Positions 8,868 to 18,358 of a stretch of 64,000 bases of DNA are shown in pieces. The position numbers and the translations under genes were made by a program. The stretch comes from Paracoccus sulfuroxidans (GTDB lineage Bacteria > Pseudomonadota > Alphaproteobacteria > Rhodobacterales > Rhodobacteraceae), in assembly GCF_007830335.1 (NCBI RefSeq), contig NZ_VLKU01000004.1:310001-374000 (forward strand), written 5' to 3'. Under the pieces are notes generated by a model, which was not told where the DNA came from, made no database searches, and saw only the letters and a program-made list of their open reading frames with translations. How positions within the stretch are numbered: the first letter of the stretch is position 1; every line of letters begins with the position of its first letter.

Positions 8868-9835
8868 ATCTGCGCGCGCTGCCGCTTTACATCACCATCG
8901 CGATCTTTCTGGCGGCCTATGTCATCTGCTGGCTGCAGTTCCCGGCCATGCTGTCGACGCGGGTCATCGGCAATCTGCTGACCGACAACGCCTATCTGGG
9001 GATTGTCGCGGTGGGCATGACGCTGGTGATCCTGTCGGGCGGGATCGACCTGTCTGTGGGCGCGGTCATCGCCTTTTCCGGCGTCTTCATCGCGGTGCTG
9101 CTGCGCGACACTGGGCTGCACCCGCTGGTGGTCTTTGCCCTGCTGCTGGCGCTGACCACGGCGTTCGGCGCGGCGATGGGGTTCCTGATTGACCGGCTGG
9201 CGATGCCCGCCTTTATCGTCACGCTGGCGGGCATGTTTCTGGCGCGCGGCGCGGCCTATCTGCTGTCGATCGAATCCGTGCCGATCCAGCACCCGTTCTA
9301 TCAAAGCCTGCAAAGCGCCTATTGGCTGATGCCGGGCAAGGGGCGGCTGACGCTGATCGGCGTGCTGATGCTGGCGACCTTCGCCCTGGGCATCGTGATC
9401 GCGCATAAGACCCGCTTTGGCGCCTCGGTCATGGCGCTTGGCGGGGGCGAGGCGACCGCGCGCCTGATGGGTGTGCGGCAGGGGCGCACGACCGTGCTGG
9501 TCTATGCGTTTTCGGGCGCGATGGCGGGGCTCTCGGGGATCGTGTTTTCGGTCTATACCGGCTCGGGCTATTCGCTGGCGACGGTCGGGACGGAACTGAC
9601 CGCCATCGCCGCCGTCGTCATCGGCGGCACGCTGCTGACCGGGGGCTCGGGCTATATGTTCGGGACGCTGGTGGGCGTGCTGACCATGGGGCTGATCCAG
9701 ACCTATATCGTCTTTGACGGCACGCTTTCGTCCTGGTGGACCAAGATCGTCATCGGCCTGCTGTTGCTGCTGTTCATCCTGCTGCAGAAGGGACTGCTGC
9801 GGCTGACGCAGAGCAGGTTGGCCGCCGCGCCATAG
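8864..9835 (+). CDS. yjfF: Sugar ABC transporter permease, YjfF type
   Basis: A 323-residue permease, the second membrane subunit of the importer. The motif VGMTLVILSGGIDLSVGAVI is shared with the partner gene upstream, and the glycine-rich segment GGTLLTGGSGYMFGTLVG near residues 255-275 is also typical. The start lies in an ATGA overlap. It is the last gene of the operon: a 137-base gap containing only a weak GACCC/GGGTC hairpin at 9863-9878 follows before the TauE gene. The ABC cassette order QRTF is the same as in E. coli ytfQRTyjfF. Confidence 0.92.
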   Translation: MNLRALPLYITIAIFLAAYVICWLQFPAMLSTRVIGNLLTDNAYLGIVAVGMTLVILSGGIDLSVGAVIAFSGVFIAVLLRDTGLHPLVVFALLLALTTAFGAAMGFLIDRLAMPAFIVTLAGMFLARGAAYLLSIESVPIQHPFYQSLQSAYWLMPGKGRLTLIGVLMLATFALGIVIAHKTRFGASVMALGGGEATARLMGVRQGRTTVLVYAFSGAMAGLSGIVFSVYTGSGYSLATVGTELTAIAAVVIGGTLLTGGSGYMFGTLVGVLTMGLIQTYIVFDGTLSSWWTKIVIGLLLLLFILLQKGLLRLTQSRLAAAP

Positions 9836-9972
9836 TCGGGGAAATCCGGCAATCTGCGGCTGGACCCGCCTGAGGGTCTGGCCCATACCGGCGCCATGAC
9901 ACGAATCCCGCGCCTTGCCCCCTGCCAGCCACCCGTCCCGGCTCTGCCGAAGCAAAGGTCGCAGGTCTCCCG

Positions 9973-10761
9973 ATGATCGACAAAGTGATGGCATTTGCCA
10001 GCGGCGACATGCTGCTGCTGTGGGCGCTGGTGGGTTTCGCGGCCTGGCTGCAGACGCTGACCGGCTTTGCCTTCGGGCTGATCCTGATGGGCGGCGTCGG
10101 GGTCTTTGGCCTGATCCCGCTGCCCGAGGCGGCGATTCTGGGCAGCATCCTGACCATCCTGAACGGCGGGCTGGTCATCGGAAAAGAGTGGCGGCAGATC
10201 GACCGCCCGGCGCTGCGGCTGTTCCTGATCGCCAGCCCCTTCGGCCTGCTGATCGGCTATTTCGCGCTGCTGTGGCTGGCGGGAACGGCGGTCACCGTGC
10301 TGCAACTGGTGCTGGGGGTGGTGATCCTTCTCGCCTCGGTCCAGCTGATGCGCCGCCCGCAGGTGCAGTTCCGGCGCAGCGATCCGGGCTCGTTTCTGGT
10401 GACCGGGCTTTTGGGCGGCATCATGGGCGGGATGTTTTCCACCGGAGGCCCGCCCGTCATCTGGCAGATGTACCGCCAGCCGGTCGAGATCGCGACGATC
10501 CGCGCCACGCTGCTGTCGCTCTTCGTGCTGAACAGCGTCATGCGTCTGGGGCTGGTGCTGGGCACGACCGGCATTTCCGCCAGCACGCTGACGGCGACGC
10601 TGGGGGCCATGCCCTCGGTCGCGATTGGCACGATCATCGCGCATCGCCTGCCGCCGCCCCTGCCTCCGGCGGCGATGCGGCAGATGGCCTTCGGGCTGCT
10701 GTTCCTGTCGGGCGTGGCGCTGAGCCTGCCTGCGCTGCTGGCCATCCTGCAGGGCCGGTAA
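9973..10761 (+). CDS. Sulfite exporter TauE/SafE family permease
   Basis: A 262-residue polytopic membrane protein with about eight hydrophobic segments and the two-repeat TauE/SafE (DUF81) architecture. The glycine/proline-rich motifs LTGFAFGLILMG in the first half and GGIMGGMFSTGGPPVIWQMY in the second are diagnostic. Family members export sulfite, sulfoacetate or other small organic anions, and substrate cannot be read from sequence. It stands alone between the sugar operon and a small exported-protein gene. No clear Shine-Dalgarno sequence precedes the ATG beyond a weak AGGT. Confidence 0.82.
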   Translation: MIDKVMAFASGDMLLLWALVGFAAWLQTLTGFAFGLILMGGVGVFGLIPLPEAAILGSILTILNGGLVIGKEWRQIDRPALRLFLIASPFGLLIGYFALLWLAGTAVTVLQLVLGVVILLASVQLMRRPQVQFRRSDPGSFLVTGLLGGIMGGMFSTGGPPVIWQMYRQPVEIATIRATLLSLFVLNSVMRLGLVLGTTGISASTLTATLGAMPSVAIGTIIAHRLPPPLPPAAMRQMAFGLLFLSGVALSLPALLAILQGR

Positions 10762-10796
10762 GGCCGCGCTCTCGGAGAGGTGATCACTTCATTTAT

Positions 10797-10811
10797 GCAC
10801 AGTCACTGTGC
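10797..10811. promoter_or_regulatory. Dyad GCACAGT-C-ACTGTGC and nearby palindrome, candidate operator
   Basis: A perfect inverted repeat with 7-base arms and a one-base centre lies between the TauE gene and the small exported-protein gene, and the palindrome CCGATATCGG follows at 10844-10853. Two dyads within 60 bases, about 50 to 100 bases before a start codon, look like operator sites. The first could also form a short hairpin after the TauE gene. Confidence 0.4.
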
Positions 10812-10905
10812 GCTTGGGGCAGTTTAACAAATGCGGCCGACTGCCGATATCGGTTGGGAAGACGAAAGACGGCAATTACGCCGCATCCCAAATAGGACTG
10901 ATACC

Positions 10906-11208
10906 ATGTTTGCCAAATCGATCATCGCTGCTGCTGCTCTGGCCGTTTCCATGCCCTTCGCCGTGACCGCCGCCAGCGCCAATGCAGGCCACGACATGCA
11001 GGCCGAGCTGCTGGGTCTGGACCCCGCACAGTTCACCACCAGCGAACTGGCCCAGATCGGCGCCGAGAACAACTTCGAAACCCGTGCCGACCTGGCCCGC
11101 TTCATCCTGTCGCAGAAATCGGCTGGCCTGAACAGCAACGCCGTCGCCATGGACAACACCGCGACGAACGGTCTGGGCTCGATGGGCTTTGGTGGCCGCG
11201 ACAACTAA
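10906..11208 (+). CDS. Small exported protein of unknown function
   Basis: A 100-residue protein I do not recognise. Residues 1-27 form a convincing Sec signal peptide (MFAKSIIAAAALAVSMPFAV) with a probable cleavage after SANA. The mature part is about 73 residues, has no cysteine, and ends in a glycine-rich GLGSMGFGGRDN tail. The motif FTTSELAQIGAENNFETRAD suggests one amphipathic helix pair. The frame is open 25 codons further upstream, but AGGACT before 10906 and the signal sequence fix the start. It is flanked by dyads upstream and a strong terminator downstream, so it is probably a monocistronic, regulated gene. Confidence 0.75.
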   Translation: MFAKSIIAAAALAVSMPFAVTAASANAGHDMQAELLGLDPAQFTTSELAQIGAENNFETRADLARFILSQKSAGLNSNAVAMDNTATNGLGSMGFGGRDN

Positions 11209-11235
11209 GACCTGAACCCTTCGGGGTTGGAATTG

Positions 11236-11270
11236 AAAAGGCCGCACAGGGTGAACCTGCGCGGCCTTCT
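11236..11270. terminator. Bidirectional intrinsic terminator
   Basis: The arms AAGGCCGC (11238-11245) and GCGGCCTT (11261-11268) pair, with an inner GG/CC step, and A residues precede and TTCTTCATT follows. It sits between the small exported-protein gene on the plus strand and the convergent GlyA-like gene, and can serve both. Confidence 0.8.
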
Positions 11271-11289
11271 TCATTGTCAGATCCGTGGA

Positions 11290-12567
11290 TCAGTGGGCGT
11301 AGACCGGGAAGGCCTCGGTCAGTTCGCGCACGGTCACCTTGGCTTTTTCGGCGGCCTCGGGGCCATTGCCCGCGCTTTCGGCCTCCAAGAGATCGGCGAC
11401 GATATTGCCAAGCTTGCGGAACTCATCCTCTTTCATGCCGCGCGTGGTCGCGGCCGAGACGCCAAGGCGCATGCCGACCCATTCCGCCGGGCGCGGGCTG
11501 TCGTTCGGGATCGGGTTCTTGTTCGAGGTGATGTTGGCGCGAGCCAGCGCATCCTCGGCCTGCTTGCCGTTCAAGCCCTTGCTGGACAGATCCAGCAGCA
11601 CGATATGCGTGTCCGTCCCGCCCGAGACGATGCGGATGCCGCGCGAGGTCAGCGTTTCGGCCAGCACTTTCGCGTTCTTGACGACCTGAGCCACATAGTC
11701 GCGGAACTCGGGGCGCAGCGCCTCACCCAGACAGATGGCCTTCGCCGCCAGCACGTTCGAGTGCAGCGAGCCCTGAACGCCCGGGAACACGGCGGTCTGC
11801 AGCTTCTTGTACCACTCTTCATTGTTGGTCAGGATCAGGCCGCCGCGCGGGCCGCGCAGGGTTTTCGTCGTGGTGCAGGTGACGATATCGGCATGCGGGA
11901 AGGGCGAGGGATGCGCGCCGCCCGCGACCAGACCGGCGATATGGGCCATGTCGACCATGAAGAAGGCGCCGACCTTCTTGGCGATCTGTGCCATGCGGGC
12001 GAAATCCAGCTCGCGCGGGTAGGCCGAGCCGCCGGTGATCAGCAGTTTCGGCTTCACCTCTTCGGCGATGCGCTCCATTTCGTCATAGTTGATGACTTCG
12101 TTCTGCGGATCGACGTTGTAGTTATGCGCCTCGAACCAGCGGCCCGAGAGATTGCCCTTCATCCCGTGCGACAGGTGGCCACCGGCGGCCAGATCCAGCG
12201 ACAGGATGCGGTCGCCCGGCTTCACCAGCAGGAAGAAGACCGCAAGGTTCGCCTGCGTGCCCGAATGCGGCTGGACGTTTGCATAGCCGCAGTTGAACAG
12301 CTCTTTCGCGCGGTCGATGGCGGCCTGTTCGACCACATCGACGAATTGACCGCCGCCGTGGAAGCGGTTGCCCGGATAGCCTTCCAGCGTCTTGTTGGTC
12401 ATCTCATGGCCAAGCGCGTCCAGCACGGCCTGGCTCACGATGTTTTCCGAGGCGATCAGCTCGATCTGGTTTTTCTGGCGGGCGCGTTCATCGTCCAGCG
12501 CCTGGGCGATCAGGGGATCGGTGTCATGCACCGAGGAATTGAAGAAGGTCCTGGTCAATTCGTTCAT
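11290..12567 (-). CDS. glyA: SHMT-family PLP enzyme; possibly 2-methylserine hydroxymethyltransferase
   Basis: A 425-residue fold-type I PLP enzyme of the serine hydroxymethyltransferase family. The PLP lysine is Lys235 in TTTKTLRGPRGG, and ASENIVS and PHSGTQANLAV are conserved. The substrate loop differs: housekeeping SHMT has GYPGxRYYGG, while this protein has GYPGNRFHGGGQF at about 63-75, so the tandem tyrosines are Phe-His. From memory, this variant resembles Paracoccus/Aminobacter 2-methylserine (D-alanine) hydroxymethyltransferase, and the D-serine dehydratase, FolD and PurU genes nearby fit that. Either way it transfers a C1 unit to or from tetrahydrofolate. The start at 12567 follows CGGAGAG; the 22 codons upstream in frame are unlikely to be coding. 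Confidence 0.85.
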   Translation of the reverse strand: MNELTRTFFNSSVHDTDPLIAQALDDERARQKNQIELIASENIVSQAVLDALGHEMTNKTLEGYPGNRFHGGGQFVDVVEQAAIDRAKELFNCGYANVQPHSGTQANLAVFFLLVKPGDRILSLDLAAGGHLSHGMKGNLSGRWFEAHNYNVDPQNEVINYDEMERIAEEVKPKLLITGGSAYPRELDFARMAQIAKKVGAFFMVDMAHIAGLVAGGAHPSPFPHADIVTCTTTKTLRGPRGGLILTNNEEWYKKLQTAVFPGVQGSLHSNVLAAKAICLGEALRPEFRDYVAQVVKNAKVLAETLTSRGIRIVSGGTDTHIVLLDLSSKGLNGKQAEDALARANITSNKNPIPNDSPRPAEWVGMRLGVSAATTRGMKEDEFRKLGNIVADLLEAESAGNGPEAAEKAKVTVRELTEAFPVYAH

Positions 12568-13045
12568 GGCGGTCTCTCCGGACGGAACTGGTCTTTGTTC
12601 GCCGGAACCTAGAGCGAAGTTCACTTGATACATAGTTAATAATATTTCTCTATATGATTAGTGAAACTGCACGAATGGCGCGAGGTACCCTGCGTCGCGG
12701 CTTTGCATTCCGGGGCTGTGCCCTTCACCTTTCAAACAACTGTGGCTAGAACCCGGATTCAGAGGCCGAAGCGGCCCCGGGGCGGAAGGACATGCCAGAA
12801 TGCAGGCAAAATGAGCAATTCGGGCGCAAACCCGGGCCGCAATTCCCATTGTCGGGGCGTGGCGTCGCGCTGGATGATTGCTAAGCACAGCTTATCCATA
12901 AGCTGAAACAAATTAACTTGTTTGAATATTGGCTCCTATCTACTCCTTTTGGAGGGCCCTCCTGCCTTGCCTGCGCAAGAGCATTCCGGGTGATGGGCCA
13001 AACCGACGACCACCGATCACAAAGACGAAAACACAGGGGGAAATA
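12568..13045. other. 478-base intergenic region between glyA-like and amino-acid ABC operon
   Basis: Divergent promoter region. Bases 12610-12660 next to the glyA-like gene are AT-rich (ATAGTTAATAATATTTCTC) and probably hold its promoter. The middle, 12700-12880, is GC-rich with a small GGCCG/CGGCC hairpin at 12764-12776 and no convincing ORF. The end nearest the ABC operon holds three dyads, annotated separately in part. I looked for a glycine riboswitch here and did not find its conserved cores. Confidence 0.6.
12888..12923. promoter_or_regulatory. Two adjacent dyads, candidate operators of the amino-acid ABC operon
   Basis: CAGCTTATCCATAAGCTG (12888-12905) is a perfect dyad with 8-base arms and a 2-base centre. 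AAACAA and TTGTTT (12906-12911 and 12918-12923) form a second dyad that abuts it. A third palindrome, GGAGGGCCCTCC, lies at 12951-12962. They are 80-160 bases before the binding-protein start, an appropriate place for regulator binding. The regulator is unknown. Confidence 0.5.
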
Positions 13046-14068
<1,023 letters not shown>

Positions 14069-14076
14069 TGATGATC

Positions 14077-14100
14077 GGCGCGGGCCCCGGGGTCCGCGCC
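14077..14100 (+). terminator. Stem-loop after the binding-protein gene
   Basis: GGCGCGG (14077-14083) pairs with CCGCGCC (14094-14100), followed by ATTTCC. It lies between the binding protein and the first permease, and probably sets differential expression within the operon. Confidence 0.55.
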
Positions 14101-14168
14101 ATTTCCGCGCGCCGCCCGTCTGAATGGCCGGGCAGGAACGCCGCGATTTTCCCAAAGCAGAAGCTCAT

Positions 14169-15311
14169 ATGACGGTTTCCAACTCACTTCGCTGGCGCAG
14201 GTTGCGTCGAACTTCGGTGCAGGTCGGGGTCCTTGGGATCGCGGCTTTGCTGCTGGTGCTGCTGGGGCTGGCCGTGCGCAACGGCTTTGCCGAGCGGGGC
14301 GTCAGCTTCAGCTTCGATTTCCTGTGGCAGCGCGCCGGGTTCGAGATCTCGGAAGGCCGCGTCCTGACCTGGTCAGGCTTTACCAGCTTCGGCGCCGATA
14401 TGGCGAACTGGCAGGCGCTGGCGGCGGGTCTGGGCAATACGCTGAAAGTGGCGGTGGTCGCCGTTCTGCTGTCGACCCTGCTGGGGGTCGCGCTTGGCGT
14501 CTCGCGCCTGTCGACGAACTGGCTGATCCGCAAGCTGGCCTTCACCGCGACCGAGTTTCTGCGCAACACGCCGCTGCTGATCCAGCTGACCTTCTGGTAT
14601 GTCGCCGTGGTGCTGCAACTGCCGGGCCTGCGCGATGCGCCGCATTTCTGGGGTGCGATCATCAGCCGTCAGGGGCTGTGGCTGCCCCGTCCCGAATTCA
14701 CCTCTGGCCCCGGCCTTTGGCTGGCGCTGGCCGCCGTGGTCACGCTCGCGCTGATGCTGATGCGCCGCTTTCAGCCCTGGCGTCGCCATCTGGCCGGCGC
14801 GGGCGTGGCCCTGTTGGCGCTGGCCTTCGTCCTTGGCTTCCGCATCCATCTGGACCTGCCCGAGGCGGGCCGCTTCCGCGCCTCTGGCGGGGTGGCCATC
14901 AGCCCCGAATTCACCGCCCTGCTGATCGCCCTGACCGCCAACACCGCCGCCTATATCGGTGAGATCATCCGCGGCGCGATCGAGGCCGTGCCGCGCGGCC
15001 AGTGGGAGGCTGCCGATGCCATCGGCCTCAGCCGCCGCCACCAGCTGCGCGAGGTGATCCTGCCGCAGGTCTTCCGCGTGGTCATGCCTTCCTTGGGCAA
15101 CCAATACCTGAACCTTGCGAAAAACACCTCGCTGGGCATCGCCATCGGCTATCCCGACCTCTTCAACGTCTATGGCACGGTCTCGAACCAGACCGGGCGC
15201 AGCCTTGAGGGCGTGCTGATCGCCATGGGCATCTATCTGGTCCTCAGCTGGGTCATCAGCCTGCTGGTCAACGTGGCCAACAACCGCCTGAAAATTCCGG
15301 GAGTCCGCTGA
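14169..15311 (+). CDS. aapQ: Amino-acid ABC transporter permease, AapQ type
   Basis: A 380-residue inner-membrane permease of the polar amino-acid (HisMQ) family, in the enlarged Aap/Bzt form with a long insertion between transmembrane segments. The family signature is visible in FTATEFLRNTPLLIQLTFWY and in the EAA loop EAADAIGLSRRHQLREVILP. The C-terminal half NTAAYIGEIIRGAIEAVP is the usual coupling region. The ATG at 14169 is preferred over an earlier in-frame ATG at 14124, because the hydrophobic N-terminus starts after it. It overlaps the next gene by one base. Confidence 0.88.
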   Translation: MTVSNSLRWRRLRRTSVQVGVLGIAALLLVLLGLAVRNGFAERGVSFSFDFLWQRAGFEISEGRVLTWSGFTSFGADMANWQALAAGLGNTLKVAVVAVLLSTLLGVALGVSRLSTNWLIRKLAFTATEFLRNTPLLIQLTFWYVAVVLQLPGLRDAPHFWGAIISRQGLWLPRPEFTSGPGLWLALAAVVTLALMLMRRFQPWRRHLAGAGVALLALAFVLGFRIHLDLPEAGRFRASGGVAISPEFTALLIALTANTAAYIGEIIRGAIEAVPRGQWEAADAIGLSRRHQLREVILPQVFRVVMPSLGNQYLNLAKNTSLGIAIGYPDLFNVYGTVSNQTGRSLEGVLIAMGIYLVLSWVISLLVNVANNRLKIPGVR

Positions 15312-16447
15312 TGTCTCCGATGCAGAAAAAGATCCGCTGGCTGCATGTGAACCTGTTTGCCAAACCGGCCGATGCGCTTTTGACGCTGGTGGTCGTGCCC
15401 TTGCTGCTTTGGGCGGTCTGGGCCTTCCTCAGCTGGGCGCTGACCGCCGCTGACTGGAGCGTCGTCTTCAACAGCCTCAAGGTGCTGATGACCGGCACCT
15501 TCCCCAGCTCGAAGCTGTGGCTGGTGTGGATCGTGGCAGGGATGATCGCGGCGCTGGCGGGTCTGGCGACCTCGGCCAGCATCCCCTTCGGCCGCACGGC
15601 CGCCGTGATCGCGGTTCTGTGCTATCTGGTGCTGGTGCTGGCGATCTTTGGCGCGGCCCATATCGCCCCGCAGGCGCTGCTGGTGCTGGCGGCCTTCCAC
15701 GCCGCCTGGCTGATCGGGCTGCGTGTGCCGGTCCTGCGCGAAAACCTTGCCCCCATTGCCTTCGGCACGCTGATCGCCGTGCTGGTGATCCTGTCGCCGG
15801 TTGGACCGTCGAACTGGGGTGGCCTTCTGCTCTCGATCCTGATCACGCTGACCGCCGCGCTGCTGACGATCCCCCTGGGCATCCTTCTGGCCTTCGGCCG
15901 TCAAAGCAAGATTGCCAGCCTGCGCGCGCTTTGCACCGGGTATATCGAGGTCATGCGCTCGGTCCCGCTGATCCTTGTGGTCTTTTGCATCTGGGTGGCC
16001 TTCCCGCTGGTGCTGCCGAAATTCCCGATCCCCGATGTGGTGCGGGGCCTGATCGGCTTCACGCTGTTCTACAGCGCCTATGCGGCGGAATTCATCCGCT
16101 CGGGCCTGCAATCGGTGGCCAAGGGTCAGACGGAAGCGGCGGAATCGCTGGGTCTGTCGGATTTCGACCTCAAGCGCATCGTCATCCTGCCGCAGGCGCT
16201 GCGCGTCGCGGTGCCGGGGCTGGTGGGCAATATCCTTGATATCTTCAACTATGCGCCGCTGGTCTTCATCATCGGGTTGACCGACTTCCTGCGCGCCGGG
16301 CAGATGATCCTGGCGAACCCGGAAAACAGCGCCCGCACCTATGAGATCTATGTCTTCATGTTCCTGACCTATTTCGTGGTCGGCAGCATCATCACCTTCC
16401 AGGCCCGCCGGCTGGAGCAGAAACTGAACAAGGGGGTGCGCAAATGA
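15311..16447 (+). CDS. aapM: Amino-acid ABC transporter permease, AapM type
   Basis: A 378-residue permease, partner of the preceding gene. Its N-terminal half holds extra transmembrane segments. The C-terminal half has the HisMQ core with [20 protein letters not shown] and the EAA loop [20 protein letters not shown], which contacts the ATPase. The start overlaps the previous stop as TGATG, and its stop overlaps the ATPase start as ATGA. The gene order JQMP is that of Rhizobium aapJQMP and Rhodobacter bztABCD. Confidence 0.88.
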   Translation: MSPMQKKIRWLHVNLFAKPADALLTLVVVPLLLWAVWAFLSWALTAADWSVVFNSLKVLMTGTFPSSKLWLVWIVAGMIAALAGLATSASIPFGRTAAVIAVLCYLVLVLAIFGAAHIAPQALLVLAAFHAAWLIGLRVPVLRENLAPIAFGTLIAVLVILSPVGPSNWGGLLLSILITLTAALLTIPLGILLAFGRQSKIASLRALCTGYIEVMRSVPLILVVFCIWVAFPLVLPKFPIPDVVRGLIGFTLFYSAYAAEFIRSGLQSVAKGQTEAAESLGLSDFDLKRIVILPQALRVAVPGLVGNILDIFNYAPLVFIIGLTDFLRAGQMILANPENSARTYEIYVFMFLTYFVVGSIITFQARRLEQKLNKGVRK

Positions 16448-17217
16448 AAGCCGCACAAGGCGAGCCGATCGTCCAGATCAACCAGCTGAACAAGTTCTAC
16501 GGCAATTTCCACGTCCTGAAAGAGGTCGACCTGACCGTCACGCGGGGCGAGGTGCTGGTGATCGTCGGCGCCTCGGGCTCGGGCAAATCGACCCTGATCC
16601 GCTGCGTGAACGGGCTGGAGGAATACCAGTCAGGCACGCTGGAGGTCGACGGCTTCCTGATGCCCCGCGCCGAAGAGCGCGAGTTCGGCGAGGTCAAGGG
16701 CCTGCGCGAGATCCGCCGCGGCGTCGGCATGGTCTTCCAGCAGTTCAACCTGTTCCCGCATATGACCGTGCTGCAGAACATCACCCTGGGCCCGATGCGC
16801 GTGCGCCGCAAATCCCGCGCCGAGGCCGAGGAAAACGCCATGCGCCTGCTGGACCGCGTGGGCCTGCGCGATCAGGCGCTGAAATACCCCGGCGCGCTGT
16901 CGGGCGGCCAGCAGCAGCGCGTGGCGATTGCCCGCTCGCTGGCGATGGAGCCGCATCTGATGCTGTTCGATGAGCCGACCTCGGCGCTCGACCCCGAGAT
17001 GGTGGGCGAGGTGCTGGACGTCATGCGCGAACTGGCCCGCGAGGGCATGACGATGATGATCGTCACGCATGAGATGGGCTTTGCGCGCGAGGTGGGCGAC
17101 CGGGTGATCTATGTCGATCAGGGCCGCATCACCGAAAGCGGTACGCCCGCCGAGTTCTTCGACAACCCCAAGAACGAACGCACCCGCACGTTCCTGTCGC
17201 GCGTGCTGAAGCATTGA
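16444..17217 (+). CDS. aapP: Amino-acid ABC transporter ATP-binding protein, AapP type
   Basis: A 257-residue ABC ATPase with Walker [10 protein letters not shown] at 42-50, signature [16 protein letters not shown], Walker [15 protein letters not shown] and the H-loop histidine in IVTHEMGFA. It is close to GlnQ/AapP throughout and powers uptake by the AapQM pore. A 12-base-pair hairpin after the gene ends the operon. Confidence 0.93.
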   Translation: MKAAQGEPIVQINQLNKFYGNFHVLKEVDLTVTRGEVLVIVGASGSGKSTLIRCVNGLEEYQSGTLEVDGFLMPRAEEREFGEVKGLREIRRGVGMVFQQFNLFPHMTVLQNITLGPMRVRRKSRAEAEENAMRLLDRVGLRDQALKYPGALSGGQQQRVAIARSLAMEPHLMLFDEPTSALDPEMVGEVLDVMRELAREGMTMMIVTHEMGFAREVGDRVIYVDQGRITESGTPAEFFDNPKNERTRTFLSRVLKH

Positions 17218-17224
17218 TTTCGGC

Positions 17225-17261
17225 GGGCAGGATCACAGCGTTTTGTAAGGTGATCCTGCCC
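17225..17261 (+). terminator. Strong stem-loop after the amino-acid ABC operon
   Basis: Perfect 12-base arms GGGCAGGATCAC (17225-17236) and GTGATCCTGCCC (17250-17261) enclose a 13-base loop, eight bases after the aapP stop. There is no U tract, so it may act with Rho or as an mRNA 3' end. Confidence 0.7.
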
Positions 17262-17428
17262 CCTTCACCCTGCATCCCCCAACTCCGAAAGTGCATTTTC
17301 CCCCTGCGCGTGCTATCATGGCCGGGCAAGAGGACGGTTCGGCCCCGGGGAAATCTGGGCGCGTGCCGGGTTTTCTCCGGTGAACGCCTCGCCCGGTGTC
17401 TGACCCCCGTGTCAGGGAGGATACAGGC

Positions 17429-18316
17429 ATGACACGCGAAACGATCGGCAATCCCATCAGCTGGAGCGCGCAGCGGCTGGCCGGTATCGGCCACGGGCTG
17501 AGCCATGCGGTCGACGGTATGGGCACCCATGACATGACCCGGCCACAGGTCAACACCATCGACATGACCGACATCCGCGCCGCATTGCGGGCCGGGGTCG
17601 AGGATTTCACCGCGCTGCGCTCGGATATTCTTTTTCTGGTTATCCTTTACCCGGTGATCGGCTTCATCATGGCCGTCTGGGCCTTCAACGCCGGGCAGCT
17701 TCACCTGCTGTTCCCGCTGGTCGCGGGCTTCCCGCTAATGGGCCCCGTTGCGGCCCTTGGCCTATATGAGATGAGCCGCCAGCGAGAGCGGGGCAAGCAT
17801 GCCACCTGGGCCAGCGCGCTTCACGCATTGCGCGGGCGGGTGCTGGGTCCGGTGCTGGCGCTGGCCGCGATGCTGGCCATGGTCTTTGCGGTCTGGCTGA
17901 TCGCGGCGCATGTGGTCTGGATCTACACGATGGGCCCCGAGCCCTACCAAAGCCTGACGACCTTCCTGCGCGACACCCTGACGACCAGTGCCGGGTGGGA
18001 GATGATCCTGATCGGCTGCGCCGTGGGCTTTGTCTTCGCGGCGCTTGTGCTTTGCATGACCATCGTCTCATTCCCGATGCTGCTGGACCGGCCGGTGGGC
18101 GTGCCGATGGCGATTGCGACCTCGCTGGAGGTGACGCGCCGCAACCCGGGCACCGTCGCCGCATGGGGCCTGATCGTGGCGGCCTCGCTGCTGCTGGGGT
18201 CGATCCCGCTGTTCGTCGGGCTGATCGTGGTGCTGCCGATCCTGGGTCACGCGACCTGGCATCTGTATCGTCGGGCGGTCACATGGCCGGATCAGCGGAT
18301 GCGCCTGCACCGCTAG
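17429..18316 (+). CDS. DUF2189 integral membrane protein
   Basis: A 295-residue protein with about six transmembrane segments, first near 70-90 (DILFLVILYPVIGFIMAVWA). It matches the DUF2189 pattern: a cytoplasmic N-terminal segment with MTDIRAALRAGVEDFTALRS, then paired helices with FPLMGPVAALGLYEMSRQRE. Function is unknown; members occur widely in alphaproteobacteria, often near respiratory or transport genes. The ATG at 17429 follows AGGGAGG. An ATG 11 codons upstream has no such site. It is monocistronic, between two hairpins. Confidence 0.8.
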   Translation: MTRETIGNPISWSAQRLAGIGHGLSHAVDGMGTHDMTRPQVNTIDMTDIRAALRAGVEDFTALRSDILFLVILYPVIGFIMAVWAFNAGQLHLLFPLVAGFPLMGPVAALGLYEMSRQRERGKHATWASALHALRGRVLGPVLALAAMLAMVFAVWLIAAHVVWIYTMGPEPYQSLTTFLRDTLTTSAGWEMILIGCAVGFVFAALVLCMTIVSFPMLLDRPVGVPMAIATSLEVTRRNPGTVAAWGLIVAASLLLGSIPLFVGLIVVLPILGHATWHLYRRAVTWPDQRMRLHR

Positions 18317-18330
18317 GCATTTGGCCGAAA

Positions 18331-18355
18331 GGGGCAGGGCGGTCCGCCCTGCCCC
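18331..18355. terminator. Bidirectional stem-loop terminator
   Basis: GGGGCAGGGC (18331-18340) and GCCCTGCCCC (18346-18355) pair around GGTCC, in the 42 bases between the convergent DUF2189 and LysR genes. Confidence 0.7.
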
Positions 18356-18358
18356 CGC

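Noticed and set aside
8498..9994. 498-codon minus-strand frame over the permease genes
   Set aside because: Antisense to two well-recognised permeases. The translation is low-complexity (Gln, Arg, His) and has no ribosome site.
12568..13045. Possible glycine riboswitch near the glyA-like gene or the amino-acid ABC operon
   Set aside because: The GGAGAG bases before the glyA-like gene are its ribosome site. The conserved aptamer blocks GCCGAAGG and CTCTCAGG are missing on both strands.
12930..13045. Sigma-54 promoter for the amino-acid ABC operon
   Set aside because: No sequence in the region fits TGGCAC-N5-TTGC with both GG and GC in register; the nearest candidates fail at conserved bases.
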